From contig DPLR01000502.1 of NCBI GenBank assembly GCA_003541895.1, positions 1 through 6,539 on the forward strand: a DNA stretch of 6,539 bases, given 5' to 3'. Under the pieces are notes generated by a model, which was not told the origin of the DNA, ran no database searches, and worked only from the letters and a program-made list of their open reading frames with translations. Shown piece by piece: positions 1-6,539 of the stretch (positions are counted from its first letter, which is position 1; every line of letters begins with the position of its first letter). A program made the translations under genes and the position numbers. Source of the stretch: Cytophagales bacterium (GTDB lineage Bacteria; Bacteroidota; Bacteroidia; Cytophagales; Cyclobacteriaceae).

Positions 1-3000
1 CGGAAAATGTGACGGTACATAAGATCAATCTTCCATTGAAGAAATTCAAACGCGAAAGAGTTTACCCTGCATTTACTGAAACAGAGAAGGACAGGCATCT
101 GAAATATCTTTCATCATTCAAGCAAACGTATGGATATGTTTATCTGGAGAGCGGCCATCAATTTGTGCCATTGTTTCATCCGCAGTTTCGATTCTCTAAG
201 GAGTCAATCGTGGTCGGACCAATTACTCCTGGAAAGCAAACTTTCTTTGGGAACAACGGTTTGAAGACTACTTATCAGCATACGGGTGGATACACCTACG
301 CTTTTGAGGATAACATTGTTTACAAGTTGAATGCAGATAAGCTTATTCCCGATCGACTGTATTACAGCACCTTCAAACCGATGCCTCTGATCAATGATAA
401 AGTAATGACCAAAAAAGAATTTAGGGAATCGGGTTCCTATGATTCGAGATGGCACCCAAGATCGATTAATCTTATTGATGGGGCGCTAACTATGAAAGTC
501 CTGTTGCCGCAGGAAAAATCAGCTTCTGGTTTTGCAGCCTTTCTTTTTGAAAATACTTTAACGAAGAAAATTATTTCACCGTGTGAATCATTCGGTAATC
601 ATAAAACTGATTTCAATGTAATTCCGCGTGGACTTTATAATGTGATTGCGATTTACAACAACGGTACTTACCTGAAAATGGATAGCATCAATTTTAAATC
701 GCACACGATAATGGTTTTGGACTTAGGTAAAAGTGCTTTACATCCTTTAGATTCACTCTTTGGCAAATGGATTTCAGCAGCCAACAAAGAATGTTTCCCA
801 ACGACAGAACCAAGAGTAATCCGCATGCGCCATTCAAGTTCTACGCGTGGCAACATTAAGGGAACAGTTTATTCTGCAGAAGACAATTCGCCACTTCCCG
901 GAGTGAATGTGGTGATCAAAGGAACGGAGATCGGAACTGTAACAGATATTGAAGGACGTTTTGAAATAAATGCAGATGTAACAAATGTCACCTTAGTTTT
1001 TAGTTTTATTGGACTTAAAACCGAAGAGCTTGAAACTCAAGTTGGATCTGATATAACGGTGTCAATGCAGTCGGATGTGATGCAGCTTTCGGAAGTGGTA
1101 GTCACTGCGTACGGGCTACAATCTAAAAGTAGGGGCCTTGCAGTTGCTTTAAGCGGAAGTGTTGCAGGTCTATCAATATCGAATCCAGATGTTGTTAAAG
1201 CTGAGACTAAAGAGAAAAATGATGCTGAACAGCGAGAAGGCGAAGAGCGCTTGTACAATGAACTTCTACAGTTGAATACTATACGATCGCATTTCAACGA
1301 TGTCGGTTTTTGGGAACCAAAACTTTTTACTGACAAGCAAGGGCAGTCAAAATTCAATATTACTTTCCCTGATGACATCACTCGGTGGGAAGCAACAGTG
1401 TACGCCATGAACCGTCATCTTCAAACAGGCACAGCACGAAAGAGTATCAAGTCTTACAAGCCTATCATGGCCGAACTGAACGTGCCGAATTTCCTCACAC
1501 GCGGAGACTTTGCCTTTTTTATTGGAAAGGTTTCGAACTATAGTCAGGAGCAAAACATCAAAGGCAAAATAAAATGGAGTAATTCAGAAAGCAACCTTGA
1601 AAAAGAAATTCAGTTTTCTGGTTTCAATTCCGACCGGCTCCCAGTCAATGCAACAACAACAGACTCTGTTACCACAAGCTATGTTTTTACGCGTGATGAT
1701 GGATATATGGATGGTGAGAAACGCACGGTACCTGTGGTAGAGCAGGGGATAGTTCGTGCCGATGGAACACTATCTATTTTAAAAAATAAAGAAGATGCAC
1801 ATGTGAAGGCAGCGCTCAATAAAAATGTAACTGTCGAAATCTTGGCCAATCCTATTGATATCTATGCCGGTGAAGCGAAGTATTTACTGAACTATAAATA
1901 TGATTGCAACGAGCAACTTGCTTCCAAGCTATTAGGCCTGATTAATTACCGATTGGTGATGCGATATGAAGGTAAACCGTTTGCCTATGACAAAGATGTT
2001 AACAAGATCATTGCTCGTCTTTTGAAAAATCAGAATCAGGAATTTTTGTGGTCGTGGTGGGATGTATCGCCTGCAACCTCGTATTGGATGTCGGCACATA
2101 TACTGCGCGCATTAAAAGTAGCGAATGAGGCCGGATATCAGGTAGACCTCAGCATCGAAAACATTTCTCGAAAAGCCGAATACAAATTTGATATTCAACA
2201 GCAATATTCTTTGAGAGATGCAGATCTACTCCAAGCTCTTGCAATATGGAACGCCAAGCTCAATTATGCCAAATACATTAAACGACTCGATACCCTTATT
2301 CAAGAGACTCTGAAACCATTGCGCATCAAGAATAGATACCATTATTATCCTTATTCTTTATTGAACGAGAAATTGCTTTTGCAGGAAGTTAGACAGTTGG
2401 TAAAATTACCATACCAACGAGACTCGTTGTTGCATTACCAAAAGAATGGGATTCTGGGCGATGTCCATTTTTCAGACGACAAGCTTGCGGGGTATTGGTA
2501 TGATGATGAATTAACGGCCAATGTCATCGCCTACCGGATGGGAAAGAGAGATTCACTGTTGAGAAAATTAGTAGCGCCCATGCAGTTGTATTTTTTGGCT
2601 GAACGAAAAAAAGGCGCATGGAACACGTACTATTCATCCAGCGTTGTATCAGCAATATTGCCCGATCTGTTGGCAGAAGGTACTTCAAGAAAAGAAAGTT
2701 TTGTTAATCTAACGGGGAAAGTGAGAGGCAGCATAAATAAATTCCCTTATAGAGTGGAGTTGTTTCCGCAAGAAGAACTCCATGCTAGTAACAATTCCGG
2801 ATTTCCAATTTACTTTATGCAGTATAAAAAAGAACGCGTGATCAACGCTAAGACCGGAGTGGATGGTTTTGAAATCAAAACCACGTTAGGCAACAATTCA
2901 TCTTCACTGCAAGCAGGTAAGCCAGTGAACCTTACCGTTGAAGTAAACATAAAAAAAGAAGCGAGCCTGGAATACATTATGCTTGAAGTACCCATCCCTG

Positions 3001-3239
3001 GAGCATGCAGTTATGCTGACAAGACGCAATCTGGTAACGCTGTTGAAACACACCGCGAATATTTTAAAGATCGAACATTGATTTTCTGTGAGAAGATGAG
3101 GGCGGGTAAATATTCTTTTGTGATTCAGTTGCTTCCACGATTCACCGGCAAATACTTTATTAATCCAGCTCAGGTTTCATTGATGTATGTGCCTGTGGTC
3201 AACGCAAATACGGATATGAAAAGTGTAAGAGTAAAGTAG
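1..3239 (+). CDS. Alpha-2-macroglobulin family protein with embedded SusC-like module, 5' partial
   Basis: This is the C-terminal part of a large A2M-family protein. Bacterial members are thought to sit in the periplasm or on the envelope and trap attacking proteases through a reactive thioester. The frame is open to the left edge (codons GAA, AAT precede a GTG at 9), so the GTG is not taken as the start. Residues here are numbered from that GTG (1076 aa). Residues 1-280 are an unrecognised envelope-type region. Residues 281-354 are a CarboxypepD_reg-like beta-sandwich (GNIKGTVYS, PLPGVNVVIKGT, GTVTDIEGRFEI). Residues 360-390 resemble the start of a SusC plug (LSEVVVTAYG, then SGSVAGLSI). A charged linker follows (391-433). 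The A2M domain begins at F434-W435-x-P and contains PDDITRW and R498-G-D. The thioester-domain motif is C633-N-E-Q636, with both thioester residues kept. The end (about 935-1076) resembles the last macroglobulin domain, including GKYFINPAQVSLMYVP. Full-length relatives are much longer, so the N-terminal MG domains should lie upstream. The family call is firm; the role as a protease trap is inferred. Confidence 0.88.
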   Translation, partial: ENVTVHKINLPLKKFKRERVYPAFTETEKDRHLKYLSSFKQTYGYVYLESGHQFVPLFHPQFRFSKESIVVGPITPGKQTFFGNNGLKTTYQHTGGYTYAFEDNIVYKLNADKLIPDRLYYSTFKPMPLINDKVMTKKEFRESGSYDSRWHPRSINLIDGALTMKVLLPQEKSASGFAAFLFENTLTKKIISPCESFGNHKTDFNVIPRGLYNVIAIYNNGTYLKMDSINFKSHTIMVLDLGKSALHPLDSLFGKWISAANKECFPTTEPRVIRMRHSSSTRGNIKGTVYSAEDNSPLPGVNVVIKGTEIGTVTDIEGRFEINADVTNVTLVFSFIGLKTEELETQVGSDITVSMQSDVMQLSEVVVTAYGLQSKSRGLAVALSGSVAGLSISNPDVVKAETKEKNDAEQREGEERLYNELLQLNTIRSHFNDVGFWEPKLFTDKQGQSKFNITFPDDITRWEATVYAMNRHLQTGTARKSIKSYKPIMAELNVPNFLTRGDFAFFIGKVSNYSQEQNIKGKIKWSNSESNLEKEIQFSGFNSDRLPVNATTTDSVTTSYVFTRDDGYMDGEKRTVPVVEQGIVRADGTLSILKNKEDAHVKAALNKNVTVEILANPIDIYAGEAKYLLNYKYDCNEQLASKLLGLINYRLVMRYEGKPFAYDKDVNKIIARLLKNQNQEFLWSWWDVSPATSYWMSAHILRALKVANEAGYQVDLSIENISRKAEYKFDIQQQYSLRDADLLQALAIWNAKLNYAKYIKRLDTLIQETLKPLRIKNRYHYYPYSLLNEKLLLQEVRQLVKLPYQRDSLLHYQKNGILGDVHFSDDKLAGYWYDDELTANVIAYRMGKRDSLLRKLVAPMQLYFLAERKKGAWNTYYSSSVVSAILPDLLAEGTSRKESFVNLTGKVRGSINKFPYRVELFPQEELHASNNSGFPIYFMQYKKERVINAKTGVDGFEIKTTLGNNSSSLQAGKPVNLTVEVNIKKEASLEYIMLEVPIPGACSYADKTQSGNAVETHREYFKDRTLIFCEKMRAGKYSFVIQLLPRFTGKYFINPAQVSLMYVPVVNANTDMKSVRVK

Positions 3240-3255
3240 CCATTACACATCTTCA

Positions 3256-4221
3256 TCAACGCTCCACTAAATAATGTCTCTGAATAAAATCAACAATCCA
3301 CTTTTGAACCTCTGACTTCTGAGCAGGGGTAGCATTAGCGAAGGCATGGTCAGCTCCCATGATGATGTGCATTTCATTTTCTATACCCAGTGAATCAAGT
3401 TTAGCGCGCAGGGTTGTACTCTGCACGAGTGGCACGATGCGATCGCTGTCGCCTTGAATGATGAGCGTGGGTGGTGCAGACGAGGTGAGGTGATTGTATG
3501 GTGAGTACGCATTCATAACTTCGATAGACCGCACACTATCTTGCTTTGGGTCGAACCCAAAAATGTATTTCGCGATGTCGAGCCGCGATTGAAGTCGGCC
3601 TGGTAATTTGGCGAGCACCGAATAGAGCGTATCTACCGTGGGTGTATGATAGACACCGGTTAATTGATTGGGCCCATAAACATCTACCACATAATTGAAA
3701 TGCACTTGAGGCGCGTCTTTGAAATAATCGGCATAGGCCGTCATCATGGCAATCTGTGCGCCAGCCGATTCACCAAAGAGCCCAACATTGTCAACATCAA
3801 AATGATGTTGGGCAGCGTTGTTGTGAATCCATCGCACGGCTGCAACGGCATCGTCAATGCAAGCCGGAAATGGGCTTTGATTTGATTTCGCCAAAGTATA
3901 ATTGATACTGACGATGGCGTAACCAGCATCGCGCAGATCGTTGGCTGCTTGGTTGAAGCGGTTGAAGTTGAGTCCTTCTTTGAGTCCGGCAATCCACGCG
4001 CCACCGTGAATGTAAATCACGACAGGAGCTTTGTCGTAGACTTGTTGCGTGGGAGTATAGATGTCGAGTGTGAGACCGGGTTTATATTCTACATTGCGAA
4101 TGACAGTGCCTGCGATGATGGGTGCATCGTTGGCGATGATGAAGTAGCCGAAGGCGATGAGGCCAGCGAACACGAGAGCGAGTATAGACAAAAGGAATTT
4201 CCAGCGCTTGTTGAGTTTCAT
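3256..4221 (-). CDS. Alpha/beta-hydrolase, esterase/lipase-like, N-terminally anchored or exported
   Basis: A 321-aa serine hydrolase of the alpha/beta fold, closest in pattern to the HSL/BD-FAE-like carboxylesterases. The oxyanion-hole motif is H72-G-G-A-W76. The nucleophile elbow is G150-E-S152-A-G154. The acid is probably D260 in GDSDRIVP (D258 is nearby). The catalytic histidine is probably H292 in GADHAF. All expected catalytic elements are present and in order, and the length is normal for the family. Residues 1-7 are basic and followed by a hydrophobic stretch (about 8-30) with no clear signal-peptidase site, so the enzyme is probably anchored in the inner membrane facing the periplasm; an uncleaved or atypical signal peptide is the alternative. 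The ATG at 4221 is chosen because it gives this N-terminal segment; it has only an A-rich leader and no strong Shine-Dalgarno. The substrate cannot be told from sequence: a short-chain ester, acetylated sugar or peptide ester are all possible. The gene converges on the A2M gene with 16 bp between the two stops, and is separated from the upstream TolC-like gene by an inverted-repeat region, so it probably has its own promoter. Confidence 0.85.
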   Translation of the reverse strand: MKLNKRWKFLLSILALVFAGLIAFGYFIIANDAPIIAGTVIRNVEYKPGLTLDIYTPTQQVYDKAPVVIYIHGGAWIAGLKEGLNFNRFNQAANDLRDAGYAIVSINYTLAKSNQSPFPACIDDAVAAVRWIHNNAAQHHFDVDNVGLFGESAGAQIAMMTAYADYFKDAPQVHFNYVVDVYGPNQLTGVYHTPTVDTLYSVLAKLPGRLQSRLDIAKYIFGFDPKQDSVRSIEVMNAYSPYNHLTSSAPPTLIIQGDSDRIVPLVQSTTLRAKLDSLGIENEMHIIMGADHAFANATPAQKSEVQKWIVDFIQRHYLVER

Positions 4222-4235
4222 TTTACAATATTAAC

Positions 4236-4385
4236 AAACCAATCCTGAGCGTAGCGAAGGATCCCCCAGACCGGAGTTAACCTTGGCAGATTCTTCGCTT
4301 CTTAACTACTTCGCTCTGAAGGATAAGAAAAACACACAGTTGTTCACTGTGAAAGTGTGTTCTCCTTTTCGCTCAGAATTGGTTT
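4236..4385. repeat. 150-bp intergenic element with 16-bp imperfect terminal inverted repeats
   Basis: The left end AAACCAATCCTGAGCG (4236-4251) is matched at 15 of 16 positions by the reverse complement of the right end CGCTCAGAATTGGTTT (4370-4385); the single mismatch is 4244 against 4377. Inside are four TTCGCT cores: reverse at 4253-4258 and forward at 4294-4299, 4310-4315 and 4368-4373. The left arm also folds alone: at 4242-4262, ATCCT pairs with AGGAT around a small inner stem. These TTCGCT..CTCAGGAT-like words resemble dispersed intergenic palindromic repeats seen in several bacterial genomes. No coding capacity is credible and no clear target-site duplication flanks the ends. It may be a MITE-like remnant or a REP-like repeat. 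The inverted repeat is directly visible; the mobile origin is inference. Confidence 0.6.
4325..4361 (-). terminator. Probable rho-independent terminator of the HlyD/TolC operon
   Basis: Read on the minus strand, a perfect 6-bp stem CACAGT / ACTGTG (4351-4346 and 4340-4335) encloses the loop GAACA and is followed by TGTTTTTCTT. Flanking AACACAC (4331-4337) and GTGTGTT (4355-4361) can extend or compete with the stem. It lies about 70-100 bp after the stop of the TolC-like gene, inside the inverted-repeat element, and would separate that operon from the hydrolase gene. The stem is short and only moderately GC-rich, so its strength is uncertain. Confidence 0.45.
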
Positions 4386-4423
4386 TGATTTTTTTGGTGT
4401 TTCATCCAACTCGTAAAGATTTT

Positions 4424-5884
4424 TTATTTCATACTGAGATTTTGTACACCGGCTGCCCAATACAGTTGTGCTTTTAGTTTTTCGTATTCTGATTTTAACT
4501 TTAGCAACTTGGATTGCGATTGAATTAATTTTTCTTGCTGCACATTTATTTTGAAAAGATCACTCTCTCCGTTTTCGAGATTCAGAATTTCAGCTTTCAG
4601 TAGTCGCTCGTAATTGATCACCATTGTTTTTTGCTGTGAGAGTATGATGTTGGTATTCTTAAGTTGATTGAACACGGTGTTCACCTGGTTAATAATTTCG
4701 CGCTCGGTCTGATCAAGTTCATAGTTTGTTCCTTTGATTTTGATTTTTGCTTGCGCGTATTTGGCTCGTTCTTTTCGCAGAAAAACCGGAATCGAAAAAT
4801 CAAGTCCAAATTTATAATTGCGGTTGAAGTTAAATGTGTTCCATTTGCCTTGCGGTGTTACCGGCTGATTGAGAAAATTATAATTTAGATCGAGCCGTGG
4901 CTTCAAATATTCCGCGGCCAGTTTTTTTTCGAAGTCCAACTGATTTAATTTCAAATTGAGTTTTCTTAACTCAGGATGATTTTCTTTTGCTTGCTCACGC
5001 AGGCTTTCCAATGTGGCCAGTTGCAACACGGTCGCATTTTCGTATTGCAAAACAGGAGCTATACGCGGAGATAACTGAATTGCATGGCTCGCATTGTCCC
5101 ATAAGTAATTCGAAATGCGAATGCCTGAATTGATGAACTCAAGGTATGCTTCCTGTTTTTCAACGGACCGTTGTATCCAAGTGATCTTCGCCTGAACGGT
5201 ATCAATCACCGAGGCCTCGCCATGCACGGCATTTAATTTTACCCGTTCAAAAATTTCGGAGGCTACTCTAACGTTGCGTTGCATGAGCCTGTAGTTGTAA
5301 TACGAAAAATACCATTGCCAATAATCTTTCGCGGCCTCTAACAGAATTTTATTGATCAGTCTTATTTGTTCTGCTTCGGCTATCTGTGCGAAAACTTTTG
5401 CTGTCTTCAACGTTGTTCGTCTATCATCAGTGAAAAGGCCTCGCCCTAGGGGCAACGAAATGCCGGTAAAGATTTGTCGGTTCTTGTCGGCAGCAGGAAC
5501 AGAATTTTCTGGGTCGATATACAATCCCGTATTTTGCTCTATCCCTATTTTCGGATCAATCGGAAACCACGAGGGCAGCGAGAGGCTTGAGTTCCATTTT
5601 GAATAATATTCTTTGCCATTGAATTCTTTGTTGTTGAATTTGGTTTCAATTTTTGGATCAAAAGCTCCACGAGCCAACCGTATTTCTGCCTGTGCCGTTT
5701 CGCGAAGTAGCCGCGTTTGCTTTACGATGGGATGAAACTCAAGGATAGTCGTATAAAATTCATCAAGCGTAAAAGCCTTAACCGAATCGGGCAAGCGATG
5801 GAGAGAGTCTAATGAATCTTGACCTTTTGCCGAAGGGGCAATCAGCCAGCAAATCAAGAGAAGAAATTTTATAGGTTTCGTCAT
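4424..5884 (-). CDS. TolC-family outer-membrane efflux/secretion protein
   Basis: A 486-aa outer-membrane factor: the trimeric channel-tunnel that carries substrates across the outer membrane in tripartite export systems. A typical signal peptide is visible (basic start, hydrophobic FLLLICWLIA at residues 7-16, probable cleavage after A-K-G21). C12 is not in a valid lipobox, so a lipoprotein is unlikely. Two OEP halves can be recognised by their duplicated landmarks. The helix starts are FHPIVKQ (residue 50 on) and NHPELRKL (302-309). The helical turn motifs are GEASVIDT (222-229) and NGESDLFKI (438-446), about 217 residues apart. Long amphipathic helices and the beta-barrel pieces between them match the family, and the length is normal. 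The ATG at 5884 overlaps the stop of the upstream HlyD-type gene by 4 bases (ATGA), so the two are probably translationally coupled. A terminator-like hairpin follows. The cargo is unknown: pairing with this adaptor type suggests ABC-driven export, but RND- or MFS-type efflux cannot be excluded. Confidence 0.9.
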   Translation of the reverse strand: MTKPIKFLLLICWLIAPSAKGQDSLDSLHRLPDSVKAFTLDEFYTTILEFHPIVKQTRLLRETAQAEIRLARGAFDPKIETKFNNKEFNGKEYYSKWNSSLSLPSWFPIDPKIGIEQNTGLYIDPENSVPAADKNRQIFTGISLPLGRGLFTDDRRTTLKTAKVFAQIAEAEQIRLINKILLEAAKDYWQWYFSYYNYRLMQRNVRVASEIFERVKLNAVHGEASVIDTVQAKITWIQRSVEKQEAYLEFINSGIRISNYLWDNASHAIQLSPRIAPVLQYENATVLQLATLESLREQAKENHPELRKLNLKLNQLDFEKKLAAEYLKPRLDLNYNFLNQPVTPQGKWNTFNFNRNYKFGLDFSIPVFLRKERAKYAQAKIKIKGTNYELDQTEREIINQVNTVFNQLKNTNIILSQQKTMVINYERLLKAEILNLENGESDLFKINVQQEKLIQSQSKLLKLKSEYEKLKAQLYWAAGVQNLSMK

Positions 5885-6539
5885 TCTTTTGATTTTGATT
5901 TTTCTTTCTCTTTCTCATCGATAGGTTCTTTGTACAAACTTGCTGGAAAGCCATTGAGTTGACGCCACAGCTCGTACCATACGGGCACATTATCTAACAT
6001 TACCCAGCCTTTGATACCCGAACCCACGCGCAGTTGCTTTGGCCAAGGAGTGTCTTTTGCGTCTGGCACTACCAGAATTCGGAATTCACCGGCACGTGTG
6101 TTCACGTAATCGATCACTTCCACTTTCCCTCCAAAACTGCCCACCGATATGCTTGGCCATCCGCTGAACTGAAGTGCGGGGAAGCCATCAAACTCAATGC
6201 GCCCGTTTCGTCCCTTACTGATCAATGGCACATCCATTGCTTTCACGTACATCTCTACGGCAACATCTGAACTCTGCGGAAAAATTGTACAGACCGGATC
6301 TCCTTCTTTTATGGTTTCGCCAATGCCGGCTTGCGATGCTTTGACAACATATCCATTTTGTGGTGCGAGAATAAAATATTGTTGGCTGCGGATTTCCATG
6401 TTGGTGAGTTCGTTGCGCAGTTTGGTGACTTCGGCTTGCGTATCAAACTGATCACTCAAAGTAGCATTCAAATCTGATTCTGCCTTGTTGATTTTATCTA
6501 ATGCCTCGGCTTGCACACGATCGATTTCAATTTCAGCAT
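5881..6539 (-). CDS. HlyD-family membrane fusion (periplasmic adaptor) protein, 5' partial
   Basis: The C-terminal part of a periplasmic adaptor that joins an inner-membrane transporter to the TolC-like channel encoded next to it. The frame runs off the right edge. A GTG at 6516 lies inside the coiled coil and is preceded by in-frame codons (AEIEIDR), so it is not the true start; the 5' part with the membrane anchor and first lipoyl half-motif is missing. From the right edge inward one sees the returning arm of a coiled-coil hairpin (AEALDKINKAESDLN to LRNELTNMEI), the second lipoyl half (ILAPQNGYVVKA, then GETIKEGDPVCTI, about 6288-6380), and a beta-barrel region. The C-terminus has VMLDNVPVWYELWRQLNGFP and a very charged tail rich in Glu and Lys. 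This C-terminal pattern recalls adaptors paired with ABC exporters of the type I secretion or bacteriocin-export kind, but that is from memory of the family. The stop overlaps the TolC-like start by 4 bases. Confidence 0.85.
   Translation of the reverse strand, partial: AEIEIDRVQAEALDKINKAESDLNATLSDQFDTQAEVTKLRNELTNMEIRSQQYFILAPQNGYVVKASQAGIGETIKEGDPVCTIFPQSSDVAVEMYVKAMDVPLISKGRNGRIEFDGFPALQFSGWPSISVGSFGGKVEVIDYVNTRAGEFRILVVPDAKDTPWPKQLRVGSGIKGWVMLDNVPVWYELWRQLNGFPASLYKEPIDEKEKEKSKSKE

Noticed and set aside
9..11. GTG as a possible start of the A2M gene
   Set aside because: The frame stays open to the left edge, no ribosome binding site or signal peptide is present, and the family should have further macroglobulin domains upstream.
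1037..1408. Antisense open frame of 123 codons within the A2M gene
   Set aside because: It is opposite well-conserved domain sequence of the A2M protein and shows no family features; a shadow frame.
4226..4242. Bacteroidota-type promoter (TAnnTTTG) in front of the hydrolase gene
   Set aside because: TTGGTTTG and TAATATTG each miss the consensus by one base, but no TTG at the right -33 spacing was found and both sit too close to the start codon.
3949..4248. Open frame of 99 codons on the + strand antisense to the hydrolase gene
   Set aside because: It lies almost wholly opposite a hydrolase with a complete catalytic set, and its product has no recognisable pattern; it is a shadow frame.
4283..4477. 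Small + strand open frame of 64 codons in the intergenic region
   Set aside because: It starts at a TTG inside the inverted-repeat element, covers low-complexity T-rich DNA and runs antisense into the end of the TolC-like gene; no protein features.
6514..6516. GTG as a possible start of the HlyD-type gene
   Set aside because: It lies within the coiled-coil heptads, the frame continues upstream to the edge, and the membrane anchor and first lipoyl half would be missing.

Overview
The window looks like chromosomal DNA of a member of the Bacteroidota. The strongest clue is a CarboxypepD_reg-like domain followed by a SusC/RagA-type 'LSEVVVTAYG' motif, a combination typical of that phylum. The A-rich stretches in front of the starts, without strong Shine-Dalgarno sequences, fit this. 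A narrower placement, perhaps among the Cytophagales, would only be a guess. No mobile genes, CRISPR array, tRNA or rRNA were seen.

Layout: (1) Positions 1-3239, + strand: the C-terminal part of a large alpha-2-macroglobulin (A2M) family protein whose 5' end lies outside the window. It keeps a CxEQ thioester motif and carries a SusC-like N-terminal module inside it. (2) Positions 3256-4221, - strand: a membrane-anchored or exported alpha/beta-hydrolase (esterase-like), convergent with the A2M gene and 16 bp from it. (3) Positions 4222-4423: an intergenic stretch almost filled by a 150-bp element with 16-bp imperfect terminal inverted repeats (15 of 16 matching) and four TTCGCT cores. It also contains a likely terminator for the genes to its right. 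(4) Positions 4424-5884, - strand: a TolC-family outer-membrane efflux protein. (5) Positions 5881-6539, - strand: the C-terminal part of an HlyD-type membrane fusion protein, cut by the right edge and overlapping the TolC-like gene by 4 bp.

The HlyD-type and TolC-like genes are transcribed in the order HlyD then TolC and almost certainly form one translationally coupled operon. They encode the periplasmic adaptor and outer-membrane channel of a tripartite export system. The inner-membrane partner, probably an ABC transporter, would lie beyond the right edge. The hydrolase points the same way but is separated by the repeat and the terminator, so it is probably an independent unit. No functional link between the A2M protein and the export genes is visible. 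The unusual points are the A2M protein with its embedded SusC-like piece and the inverted-repeat element; the rest looks like ordinary envelope and transport genes.
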